From Alphaproteobacteria bacterium HGW-Alphaproteobacteria-6 (lineage in GTDB: Bacteria; Pseudomonadota; Alphaproteobacteria; Rhodobacterales; Rhodobacteraceae), in assembly GCA_002841115.1 (NCBI GenBank), contig PHEC01000010.1, positions 1-63,180 of the forward strand: DNA of 63,180 nt. Reading direction: 5' to 3'. The notes below the pieces were generated by a model. The model was not told the origin of the DNA and did no database searches. It saw nothing but the letters and a program-made list of their open reading frames with translations. How positions within the stretch are numbered: the first letter of the stretch is position 1; every line of letters starts with the position of its first letter. Below are positions 16,899 through 26,304 of this stretch, one piece after another. The translations under genes and the position numbers were made by a program.

Positions 16899-17690
16899 AT
16901 GGAGCCGGTGGCGGGCGAGCATTATCACGGCCGGATGATCGGGATGCTCGAGGCGATCTGGGGCGAGGGCTTCCTGTCGCCGGGCGGGCGCGATGAGGTG
17001 GCGCGCCTGGTTGCCGGCAGCGACAGCGACCTTGCCGGCCGGTCGGTTCTGGATATCGGCTGCGGTGCGGGCGGCATCGACATCGCACTGGTACAGGACC
17101 ATGCGGCGGGCTTTGTCTGCGGCATCGATGTCGAGGATACCGTCCTGGCCCGCGCCCGGGCGCTTGTCGCCCGCGCCGGGCTTGGCGACCGGATCGGCTG
17201 CATCAAGGTCGTGCCCGGGCCGCTGCCCTTTCCGCCAGGCTGTTTCGACATCGTCTTTTCCAAGGATTCGATCGTCCACATTCCCGACAAGGCGGCGCTG
17301 ATGGCCGAGGTCTTCCGGGTGCTGAGGCCCGGCGGCCGCCTGGTCGCCTCGGACTGGCTGATCGGCCATGACCGGGTGCCTTCGGCGGCGATGGCGGAGT
17401 ATATCGCCGCCGAGGGGCTTGATTTCGGCATGGCCTCGCCGGCGCGCTACCGCGCGGCGATGGAGCGTGCCGGGTTCGAGGCGATCGTGCTTGCCAGCCG
17501 CAACGCCTGGTACCGCGACGCGGCGCGGATCGAGCTGGCGCGGCTGGAAGGCCCGGTCGGCGAGGCGGCGGCGAAAATCGTCGGCCGCGACTTTGTCGAG
17601 GAGAACATCGGCATCTGGCGACGGATGATCCCGGTCCTCGACAGCGGCGAGCATTGCCCGACCCATCTGAGCGCGCGAAAACCCGGCTGA
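16899..17690 (+). CDS. SAM-dependent methyltransferase, PEAMT-like
   Basis: A 263-residue class I methyltransferase and last gene of the operon, 3 bp after the cupin gene. Motif I is VLDIGCGAGGIDIALVQ, followed by the acidic GIDVEDTV and the post-I segment FDIVFSKDSIVHIPDK. The leading segment AIWGEGFLSPGG resembles phosphoethanolamine and glycine-type N-methyltransferases (xxGxGFxSxGG). A methyltransferase inside a demethylation operon is surprising. It could remethylate an intermediate, act on a thiol or amine product, or make the substrate under other conditions. Substrate unknown. Confidence 0.88.
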   Translation: MEPVAGEHYHGRMIGMLEAIWGEGFLSPGGRDEVARLVAGSDSDLAGRSVLDIGCGAGGIDIALVQDHAAGFVCGIDVEDTVLARARALVARAGLGDRIGCIKVVPGPLPFPPGCFDIVFSKDSIVHIPDKAALMAEVFRVLRPGGRLVASDWLIGHDRVPSAAMAEYIAAEGLDFGMASPARYRAAMERAGFEAIVLASRNAWYRDAARIELARLEGPVGEAAAKIVGRDFVEENIGIWRRMIPVLDSGEHCPTHLSARKPG

Positions 17691-17713
17691 GGCGGCGGCG
17701 GAGGGCGCAGGAG

Positions 17714-17743
17714 GCCTCCGGCGGAGGTATTTTCAAACAGAAG
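17714..17743. repeat. Dispersed CCTCCGGCGGAGG hairpin element, copy 1
   Basis: GCCTCCGGCGGAGG followed by TATTTTCAAACAGAAG. The CCTCC/GGAGG hairpin with a T-rich 3' flank lies between the convergent methyltransferase and cyclo-ligase genes and probably acts as their terminator. The element runs into the last codons of the cyclo-ligase, supplying its TGA. Related copies are near 41484, 52307 and 55193. Confidence 0.75.
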
Positions 17744-18416
17744 AAGCGGCAGGGGTCAGCGCGCCGGTCTCGGTGATGATCATGCTCATGGCGACGTCAT
17801 GCCATTGCGGGAAGATCGTCGGCAGCCGGGCGGCGGCAAGGCCGATGCCGATCGGCCGGATCGCCGGGTTGGCGGCCAGGGTGCGGTCGAAATAGCCGCC
17901 GCCATAGCCGAGCCGGTAGCCGGCGGCGTCAAAGCCGACCAGCGGGGCCAGCGCGATGTCGGGGGTGATCCAGTCGCCGGAGGCCGGCACCGGGATGTTC
18001 CAGAAGCCGCGTTGCATCGCGGTGTCTGGCGTCCAGGCGCGAAAGCGCAGCGGCCGGGCCTTTTCGGTGACCAGCGGCAGGGCGGCGGTGGCGCCGCGCG
18101 CGGCGAGGCCGGCAAGCCAGAAGCGCAGGTCGAGTTCGGACCGGATCGGCCACCAGGCCGAGACGGTCAGGCCGCGGATATCGCCGAGATCCGCGTCGAG
18201 ATGGCGCGCGACGGCGCGGGCGGCGTCCTGGCGGGTCCGGACGGCGAGGGCGGCGCGGTCTTCCAGCAGCCGGGCCCGCTCGGCCTTGCGCCAGCGCGCC
18301 ACGTCGCGGGCCTGAACCGGGTCGATGTCGCCGGGCAGGCCGCCCTGCTCAAGGCTGAGTTCATGCCAGAAGCACGGCGGCGAGGCCGGGCCGGCGCGGT
18401 GATCATGGCCGGGCAT
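17733..18416 (-). CDS. 5-formyltetrahydrofolate cyclo-ligase
   Basis: Converts 5-formyl-THF to 5,10-methenyl-THF with ATP, returning stored folate to the one-carbon pool. A 227-residue protein. The conserved C-terminal signature GYRLGYGGGYFDRTLA is clear, preceded by TPDIALAPLVGFD. The N-terminal extension before RWRKAERARLL is a little longer than usual, so a later start is possible; ATG 18416 is preceded by a G-run. It is convergent with the methylated-compound operon, whose GcvT-like enzyme would load C1 units onto THF, so co-location may be functional. In Rhodobacter and many proteobacteria this gene follows 6S RNA. Confidence 0.93.
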   Translation of the reverse strand: MPGHDHRAGPASPPCFWHELSLEQGGLPGDIDPVQARDVARWRKAERARLLEDRAALAVRTRQDAARAVARHLDADLGDIRGLTVSAWWPIRSELDLRFWLAGLAARGATAALPLVTEKARPLRFRAWTPDTAMQRGFWNIPVPASGDWITPDIALAPLVGFDAAGYRLGYGGGYFDRTLAANPAIRPIGIGLAAARLPTIFPQWHDVAMSMIITETGALTPAASSV

Positions 18417-18820
18417 GGTGATTCCCCCCCCCGTTCGGTCCTGTCGCCAGCCGAATGCGCGCTGCCCGGCCTGTCAAGCGCCGGAACCGGCGGTGGGCGC
18501 CGCTGCGAGGTCATTGTGCATATTTGCACGGTGGCATCGACCGGCACTCGCCTCACGCTGGATGACGGTCCGGCCAACGCCGCCGTGTCGGGATGTGAGC
18601 GCGCAAGGCCGCCCCGGCGGCGATCCTTGACGGGCCAGTGACCGCCGGGGGCTGCGGGCATGGCGGCCGGCGCATTCAAGCCAACGGCAGGGAAAAACCG
18701 CGTGATCGGCTGCGACTGGCTTGTGATTTCGCCCTGCCGGCACGGCCGCGCATATTGGTGTCATGGGATCCACGGCGGATCCGAACCAGTCACCTTCACC
18801 TTTCCAGGAAAGGACATCCG
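18417..18820. other. 404-bp intergenic region with interleaved complementary segments
   Basis: No convincing gene. At 18677-18739 two complementary pairs interleave: CAAGCCA (18677-18683) with TGGCTTG (18717-18723), and CGGCAGGG (18685-18692) with CCCTGCCG (18732-18739). This is the topology of an H-type pseudoknot on either strand. A small hairpin GTGCA-AATA-TGCAC lies near 18517-18530, and a strong CCCCGGCGG...CCGCCGGGG hairpin is at about 18609-18650. This is also where 6S RNA would be expected upstream of the cyclo-ligase, but I cannot recognise its sequence. Confidence 0.4.
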
Positions 18821-19078
18821 ATGAAACATCTTCTTCTGGCCAGCACCATCGCCCTTCTTGCCGCGGGCACCGTATCGGCGCGGACCTTCCCCGACCTGAT
18901 CTTCCCGAACCATCAGGGCAGCGAGCTGTCGAAGAGCGAGCGGATCGATGTGCGCAAGCGCGTGCCGAACGCGATGCTCGACGATCTGACGCTGTCGCAG
19001 GTCGAGGCGATCCGCGACACGCTGCGCAGCGACGACCGCAATCGCGGCGGCAACATCCGCTCGATCCTGATGCGGTGA
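18821..19078 (+). CDS. Small secreted hypothetical protein
   Basis: An 85-residue protein with a classical signal peptide, MKHLLLASTIALLAAGTVSA, cleaved before RTFPDLIFPN. The mature part (about 65 residues) is charged, with no cysteines and no known domain that I recognise. It contains LSKSERIDVRKRVPNAMLDD and ends RGGNIRSILMR. The ATG follows AGGAAAGGACATCCG, a strong ribosome site. It is monocistronic, ended by a perfect terminator at 19105. Likely a small periplasmic protein of unknown role. Confidence 0.85.
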   Translation: MKHLLLASTIALLAAGTVSARTFPDLIFPNHQGSELSKSERIDVRKRVPNAMLDDLTLSQVEAIRDTLRSDDRNRGGNIRSILMR

Positions 19079-19104
19079 TCGCCGGCCTGCGGGCCCGACC
19101 GACC

Positions 19105-19133
19105 GGGGCGCCCCATTGCGGGCGCCCCTTTTC
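19105..19133 (+). terminator. Intrinsic terminator of the small secreted protein gene
   Basis: A perfect 9-bp G+C stem GGGGCGCCC / GGGCGCCCC with a 6-nt loop at 19105-19128, followed directly by TTTTC. It lies 27 bp after the stop codon. Confidence 0.9.
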
Positions 19134-19352
19134 GCTGGTCGCCCGGCTGGCACCGCCACAGGCGGCCTGGCGCCGTCCTGCGGTGACATGATCATCACGA
19201 GATGCGGACAATGCTGAAACGCGGTTGGCCTTTCGGGCCTTCATGTTGCACAAGCGGTTGACAGACAGAACCGAGGGCCAGATGTCGAAAACCCATGACT
19301 GTCGCGTGCTTGCCGCGCGAACCGATCATCCTGTCGCTGTCGGGAGGTTCGC

Positions 19353-21503
19353 GTGAAACGTCCCGTCCTGTTCGTGATCCTGGCCCTGGTGGTCGCCACG
19401 CTGATCCTGCTGATCGGCCGCAACCCGCCCGACCTTGACGGGTTGCGCAGCCAGATCGCCGAGATCGGCCAGTGGCGCGCCGATCAGCCGCTGTTGGTGG
19501 CGGGGCTGTTCTTTCTGGCCTATGTCGGGGTTACCGCCCTGTCGCTGCCGCTGGCGGCGTGGATGACGCTGGCGGCCGGGGCGCTTTTCGGCTTCGGCTG
19601 GGGGCTGGTGATCGTTTCCTTCGCCTCGACGATCGGCGCCACAATCGCCTTTCTGGCGGCGCGGTTCCTGCTGCGCGACTGGGTGCAGGCGCGGTTCGGC
19701 GCCCGGATGGCGGCGATCGACGAGGGTATGGCGCGGGACGGGGCGTTTTACCTTTTCACCCTGCGGCTGATCCCGGCGGTGCCGTTCTTCGCGGTCAACC
19801 TTCTGATGGGCCTGACCGCGATCCCGGCGCTGCGGTTCTACTGGGTCAGCCAGATCGGCATGCTGGCCGGCACCGCCGCCTATGTGAACGCCGGCACGCA
19901 GCTGGCGCAGCTTGACAGCCTGAAGGGCATCATCTCGGCGCCCCTGCTGGTGTCCTTCGTGCTATTGGGCATCTTTCCCTGGATCGCGAAGCTGGTGGTC
20001 GGGCTGATCCGGCGCCGCCGGGTCTATGCCCGCTGGACCCGGCCGGCGCGCTATGACCGCAACCTGATCGTGATCGGCGCCGGGGCGGCCGGCCTGGTCA
20101 GCGCCTATATCGGCGCCGCGGTCAAGGCCAAGGTGACGCTGATCGAGGGCCACCGGATGGGCGGCGACTGTCTGAACTACGGCTGCGTGCCGTCGAAGGC
20201 GCTGATCAAGTCGGCCAAGATCGCCCACCAGATGCGCAATGCCGATCACTACGGTCTGATGGCAACGGTGCCGGGCTTTTCCTTTGCCAGGGTGATGGAG
20301 CGGATCCACCGGGTGATCGCCGATGTCGCCCCGCATGACAGCATCGAGCGCTACGAGGGGCTTGGCGTCGAGGTGCTGACCGGACATGCGCGGCTGATCG
20401 ACCCCTGGACGGTCGAGATCACCGCCGCCGACGGCAGCACGCAGCGGCTGAGCGCGCGGGCGATCATCCTCGCCACCGGGGCGGCGCCCTTCGTGCCGCC
20501 GCTGCCGGGGATCGACGATGTCGGCTATGTCACCTCGGACACGCTCTGGGACCGGTTCGCCACGCTCGATGCCGCGCCGAAGCGGCTGGTTGTGCTCGGT
20601 GGCGGGCCGATCGGGTCGGAACTGGCGCAAAGCTTCGCCCGGCTCGGATCCTCGGTGACGCAGATCGAGATGGCGCCGCGGATCATGATCCGCGAGGACG
20701 AGGAGGTCTCGGCGCTGGCCAAGGCGGCGCTGGAGGCGGACGGCGTCACCGTGCTGACCGGGCACAAGGCGCTGTCCTGCGGGGTGACGGATGGCGAGAA
20801 ATGGATCGAGGTCGAGGCCGGCGGCGAGCGCAGCCGGATCGTCTTCGACGAGATGATCGCCGCGGTCGGGCGCAGCCCGCGGCTGAAGGGCTACGGGCTG
20901 GAAGAGTTGGGCATTCCGGTCAAGCGGGTGATCGAGACCAACGAGTATCTCGAGACGCTTTATCCCAACATCTATGCGGCGGGCGACGTGGCGGGGCCCT
21001 ATCAGTTCACCCATACCGCCGCCCATCAGGCCTGGTTCGCCAGCGTCAATGCGCTTTTCGGCACCTTCAAGCGGTTCAAGGCCGATTACCGGGTGATCCC
21101 CTGGGCGACCTTCCTTGACCCCGAGGTGGCGCGGGTCGGGCTGAACGAGCAGGAGGCGCGCGAACAGGGCATCGCGCATGAGGTGACGCGCTTTCCGATG
21201 GACGACCTTGACCGCGCCATCGCCGATGGCACCACCGCAGGCTTCGTCAAGGTGCTGACGGTGCCGGGGCGCGACCGGATCCTTGGCGTCACCATCGTCG
21301 GCGCCCATGCCGGCGACCTTCTGGCCGAATATGTCCTGGCGATGAAGCACGGGCTTGGGCTGAACAAGATCCTCGGCACGATCCATACCTATCCGACCCT
21401 GGCCGAGGCCAACAAATATGCCGCCGGCGAATGGAAGCGGGCGCATGTCAACCCGGCGGCGCTGCGCATCCTGGAGCGGTTCCATGCCTGGCGTCGCGGC
21501 TAG
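19353..21503 (+). CDS. TVP38/TMEM64 membrane domain fused to a mercuric-reductase-like flavoprotein
   Basis: A 716-residue fusion. Residues of about 1-225 form a TVP38/DedA-like membrane domain with several hydrophobic helices and the motif AAGALFGFGWGLVIVSFAST. The rest is a pyridine nucleotide-disulfide oxidoreductase: FAD fold LIVIGAGAAGLVSAYIGAAV, redox-active disulfide GGDCLNYGCVPSKALI, NAD(P) fold VVLGGGPIGSELAQSFARLG, and a dimerisation domain with HTYPTLAEA. No N-terminal HMA mercury domain or mer genes are present, so mercury reduction is unlikely. The start is GTG 19353 with GGGAGG upstream. The CDP-alcohol transferase follows 12 bp later. Confidence 0.92.
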   Translation: MKRPVLFVILALVVATLILLIGRNPPDLDGLRSQIAEIGQWRADQPLLVAGLFFLAYVGVTALSLPLAAWMTLAAGALFGFGWGLVIVSFASTIGATIAFLAARFLLRDWVQARFGARMAAIDEGMARDGAFYLFTLRLIPAVPFFAVNLLMGLTAIPALRFYWVSQIGMLAGTAAYVNAGTQLAQLDSLKGIISAPLLVSFVLLGIFPWIAKLVVGLIRRRRVYARWTRPARYDRNLIVIGAGAAGLVSAYIGAAVKAKVTLIEGHRMGGDCLNYGCVPSKALIKSAKIAHQMRNADHYGLMATVPGFSFARVMERIHRVIADVAPHDSIERYEGLGVEVLTGHARLIDPWTVEITAADGSTQRLSARAIILATGAAPFVPPLPGIDDVGYVTSDTLWDRFATLDAAPKRLVVLGGGPIGSELAQSFARLGSSVTQIEMAPRIMIREDEEVSALAKAALEADGVTVLTGHKALSCGVTDGEKWIEVEAGGERSRIVFDEMIAAVGRSPRLKGYGLEELGIPVKRVIETNEYLETLYPNIYAAGDVAGPYQFTHTAAHQAWFASVNALFGTFKRFKADYRVIPWATFLDPEVARVGLNEQEAREQGIAHEVTRFPMDDLDRAIADGTTAGFVKVLTVPGRDRILGVTIVGAHAGDLLAEYVLAMKHGLGLNKILGTIHTYPTLAEANKYAAGEWKRAHVNPAALRILERFHAWRRG

Positions 21504-21515
21504 GGCCGAGCGGCG

Positions 21516-22136
21516 ATGATCGACCGCTACATCCTGCCCCTGCAGCGGCGGCTTCTGGCGCCGCCGGCGCGGCTGCTGGCCCGCGCCGGCATCGGTGCCG
21601 ACCAGATCACCCTGGCCGGCTTCGGCCTTGGCCTTCTGGCGGTGCCGGCGCTGACCTTCGGCTGGTATGGCGCGGCACTGGCGGCGATCCTGCTCAACCG
21701 GCTGGCCGACGGGCTTGACGGTGCTGTGGCGCGGATCAACGGTCCGACCGATCGCGGCACCTTCCTTGATATCGCCCTGGATTTCATCTTCTACGCGCTG
21801 GTGCCGCTGGCCTTTGCGCTGGCCGATCCGGGGCGGAACGCGCTGGCGGCGGCGGTGCTGATCACCGCCTTCGTCGGCACCGGGTCAAGCTTTCTCGCCT
21901 TCGCCACCATTGCCGCCAAGCGCGGGCTGACCGAGGGCGCCTATCCGATGAAGGGGCTTTACTACATCGGCGGGCTGACCGAGGGCACCGAGACGATCGG
22001 CCTGTTCATCGCGATGTGCCTCTGGCCCGCGGCCTTCCCGGTGCTGGCGCTGATCTATGCGGCGGCCTGCCTGCTGACCACGATCAGCCGCTGGCATCAG
22101 GGCTGGCACGCCTTCGCGCCGACGGACCGCGGCTGA
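21516..22136 (+). CDS. CDP-alcohol phosphatidyltransferase family membrane protein
   Basis: A 206-residue integral membrane enzyme. The catalytic CDP-OH-P motif is intact: DGLDGAVARINGPTDRGTF followed by LDIALD, giving D-x2-D-G-x2-A-R-x8-G-x3-D-x3-D. Such enzymes join a CDP-activated lipid or alcohol to an acceptor alcohol. The length and the C-terminal TISRWHQGW segment do not identify PgsA or PssA, so the acceptor is unknown. It is 12 bp downstream of the TVP38 fusion and probably co-transcribed with it. Its stop codon abuts the recQ stop on the other strand. Confidence 0.9.
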   Translation: MIDRYILPLQRRLLAPPARLLARAGIGADQITLAGFGLGLLAVPALTFGWYGAALAAILLNRLADGLDGAVARINGPTDRGTFLDIALDFIFYALVPLAFALADPGRNALAAAVLITAFVGTGSSFLAFATIAAKRGLTEGAYPMKGLYYIGGLTEGTETIGLFIAMCLWPAAFPVLALIYAAACLLTTISRWHQGWHAFAPTDRG

Positions 22137-24173
<2,037 letters not shown>

Positions 24174-24250
24174 GGCCTTGTGGCTCTTTCTTGCTCGATG
24201 GGGGCGACCATCCCACAGAGGGGCGGTGGCGACAAGACCCGGTGCCGCGA

Positions 24251-24544
24251 TCAGTAGCCCAGAAAGAAGCCGGCGTTGTTTTGCAGCACGTTGCGCAGGA
24301 TGATCAGCACGATGAAGCCCGCGAGCGGCGCCAGATCAAGCCCGGGCGTCTGCGGCAAAAGCCGCCGGATCGGCGCATAGATCGGTTCCAGCAGGCGGTT
24401 CAGCCCGAACCAGATCTGCGCCACCATCGGCTGGCGGGTGTTCAGGACCTGAAAGCTGATCAGCCAGGACATGATGATATGCACGATCATCACGAACCAG
24501 ATCACATCGAGGATCAGCATGATCGCCTGAAAGAGCGAGGTCAT
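24251..24544 (-). CDS. YggT-family membrane protein
   Basis: A 97-residue protein with two hydrophobic segments, LFQAIMLILDVIWFVMIVHI and LAPLAGFIVLIILRNVLQ. Between them is the conserved FGLNRLLEPIYAPIRRLLP loop typical of YggT proteins. ATG 24544 has GGAG eight bases upstream; a TTG six bases earlier is poorly spaced. The family is linked to osmotic shock tolerance and to division or photosystem assembly in some lineages. It is 77 bp downstream of the recQ start on the same strand. Confidence 0.93.
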   Translation of the reverse strand: MTSLFQAIMLILDVIWFVMIVHIIMSWLISFQVLNTRQPMVAQIWFGLNRLLEPIYAPIRRLLPQTPGLDLAPLAGFIVLIILRNVLQNNAGFFLGY

Positions 24545-24748
24545 TCGCAAGGCTCCGCAGAAGGGTTCCGGGCGCCAGAGGTAAGCAATGCCGGGCGGGG
24601 TTGCAACCGCCCTGATCGCCTCGGGCCCGGCCGCCCACGTTGCGGGCAGCGCCCGGTGCCTTCATTCCGGCGCGACTGATCTGCCGCAGGGCGCAAGGAC
24701 CGGAATCGGGTTACAATCCTGCGGTTGACCACTGGGGGAGTCACGACC

Positions 24749-25057
24749 ATGACCAAGACCACACCGCTTTCGGGGCTGGCCACCGCGGGGATGGAGCCAC
24801 TGACCTCTGTCGGGCGGGCCTTCATCGAGGGCTGGGTCGAGGCGAGCGGCGAGATCGCGGCCTTCCTTGGCCGGCGGATTCAATCCGACATCGACCTTCA
24901 GCGCCAGATCCTGCAATGCCGCGACCCGGCCGAACTGGTGCGGATCCAGACCGCCTTCGTCGAGAAGGCGGTCGAGGATTACCGGGCCGAGACCGGCAAG
25001 CTGGCCCGGATCGGCCATGCGATGCGCGAGGCGGTGCTGCCCGCTGACACCGACTGA
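24749..25057 (+). CDS. Phasin-family protein
   Basis: A 102-residue helical protein. The region AAFLGRRIQSDIDLQRQILQ, then CRDPAELVRIQTAFVEKAVE and DYRAETGKL, matches the phasin_2 pattern. Phasins coat polyhydroxyalkanoate granules or act as general amphipathic coat proteins. The start at 24749 has GGGGGAG eight bases upstream; upstream TTG/GTG options lack this. Monocistronic, convergent with metK only 14 bp away. A depolymerase-like esterase is encoded at 43037, but no PHA synthase is in the window. Confidence 0.85.
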   Translation: MTKTTPLSGLATAGMEPLTSVGRAFIEGWVEASGEIAAFLGRRIQSDIDLQRQILQCRDPAELVRIQTAFVEKAVEDYRAETGKLARIGHAMREAVLPADTD

Positions 25058-25071
25058 GACCGCGCCGCCAG

Positions 25072-26238
25072 TCAGAGCGCCCGCTTCAGCGCCTCGGCCA
25101 GATCGGTCCGTTCCCAGCTGAAGCCGCCATCGGCATCGGGGGCGCGGCCGAAATGGCCGTAGGCGGCGGTGCGCTGGTAGATCGGCCGTTCCAGGCCGAG
25201 ATGGGTGCGGATGCCGCGCGGCGTCAGGTCCATCACCCTGGCCACCGCCGTCTCGATCGCGGCCGGATCGGTGGCGCCGGTGCCATGGGTATCGACGTAG
25301 ATCGACAGCGGCCGCGCCACGCCGATCGCATAGGAAAGCTGCAGGGTGCAGCGCCGTGCCAGGCCGGCGGCGACGACGTTCTTGGCGAGATAGCGCGCGG
25401 CATAGGCGGCCGAGCGGTCGACCTTGGTCGGATCCTTGCCGGAAAACGCGCCGCCACCATGCGGCGCCGCACCGCCATAGGTGTCGACGATGATCTTGCG
25501 CCCGGTCAGGCCAGCGTCGCCGTCCGGGCCGCCGATGACGAAGGTGCCGGTCGGGTTGACGTGCCATTCGGTCGCCTCGGTCAGCCAGTCCGCCGGCAGG
25601 ACCGCGCGGATATGGGGCTCGACGATGGCGCGGATGTCGTCCGAGGTCTGGTGTTCGTGGGCGTGCTGGGTCGAGAGCACAAGCTGCGTCACCTCGACCG
25701 GGCGGCCGCCCTCGTAGCGCAGCGAAAGCTGCGACTTGGCGTCGGGGCCCAGCGTCGGCTCGGCGCCCGACTTGCGCGCCTCGGCCAGCCGGCGCAGGAT
25801 CGCATGGGCGTAAAGGATCGGCGCCGGCATCAGTTCCGGGGTCTCGTCCACCGCATAGCCGAACATGATGCCCTGGTCGCCGGCCCCGTCCTTGTCGACG
25901 CCCTGGCTGATATGGGCGGACTGGGCGTGCAGGTAGTTCGAGACCTGAAGCGTCTTCCAGTGGAAGGCGTCCTGTTCATAGCCGATGTCGCGCACGCAAT
26001 CGCGCACGATGGCGTCGATCCGGTCCATGTATTCCGCCAGGCGGCGCTTGTCCGACAACCCGACCTCGCCGCCTACGACGACGCGGTTGGTGGTGGCGAA
26101 GGTCTCGCAGGCGACGCGGGCGTTCGGCTCTTCGGTGAGGAAGGCGTCGAGGACGGCATCCGAGATGCGGTCGCAGACCTTGTCGGGGTGGCCCTCCGAC
26201 ACGCTCTCGGAGGTGAAGACGTAATTCTGACGCGACAT
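25072..26238 (-). CDS. metK: S-adenosylmethionine synthetase
   Basis: Makes SAM from methionine and ATP. A 388-residue enzyme of normal length. N-terminal [36 protein letters not shown] and the phosphate-binding [19 protein letters not shown] are all intact. Immediately upstream (26245-26291, minus strand) is a SAM/SAH riboswitch whose 3' strand contains the ribosome-binding GGAG, so translation should fall when SAM is plentiful. It follows the lnt gene on the same strand. Confidence 0.98.
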   Translation of the reverse strand: MSRQNYVFTSESVSEGHPDKVCDRISDAVLDAFLTEEPNARVACETFATTNRVVVGGEVGLSDKRRLAEYMDRIDAIVRDCVRDIGYEQDAFHWKTLQVSNYLHAQSAHISQGVDKDGAGDQGIMFGYAVDETPELMPAPILYAHAILRRLAEARKSGAEPTLGPDAKSQLSLRYEGGRPVEVTQLVLSTQHAHEHQTSDDIRAIVEPHIRAVLPADWLTEATEWHVNPTGTFVIGGPDGDAGLTGRKIIVDTYGGAAPHGGGAFSGKDPTKVDRSAAYAARYLAKNVVAAGLARRCTLQLSYAIGVARPLSIYVDTHGTGATDPAAIETAVARVMDLTPRGIRTHLGLERPIYQRTAAYGHFGRAPDADGGFSWERTDLAEALKRAL

Positions 26239-26244
26239 GGGAAG

Positions 26245-26291
26245 TGCTCCATTGGGGTTATCCCCGCCACGCCAGGAAGCCGTTGTGGTGG
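26245..26291 (-). promoter_or_regulatory. SAM/SAH riboswitch controlling metK
   Basis: On the minus strand the leader contains CCAC, then AACGGCTTCCTGGC, then GTGG, a GGGG-ATAA-CCCC hairpin and AATGGAGCA, ending 6 nt before the metK ATG. The block AACGGCTTCCTGGCGTGG and the 3' TGGAGCA match the SAM/SAH (metK) riboswitch known from Rhodobacterales, where ligand-stabilised pseudoknot formation hides the Shine-Dalgarno GGAG. The hairpin between the two conserved parts is the variable element. Confidence 0.92.
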
Positions 26292-26304
26292 TTCGGCCGC
26301 TTGC

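Noticed and set aside
19353-21503. Mercury resistance gene merA
   Set aside because: There is no HMA domain and no merR/T/P genes; a TVP38 membrane domain replaces the usual N-terminus.
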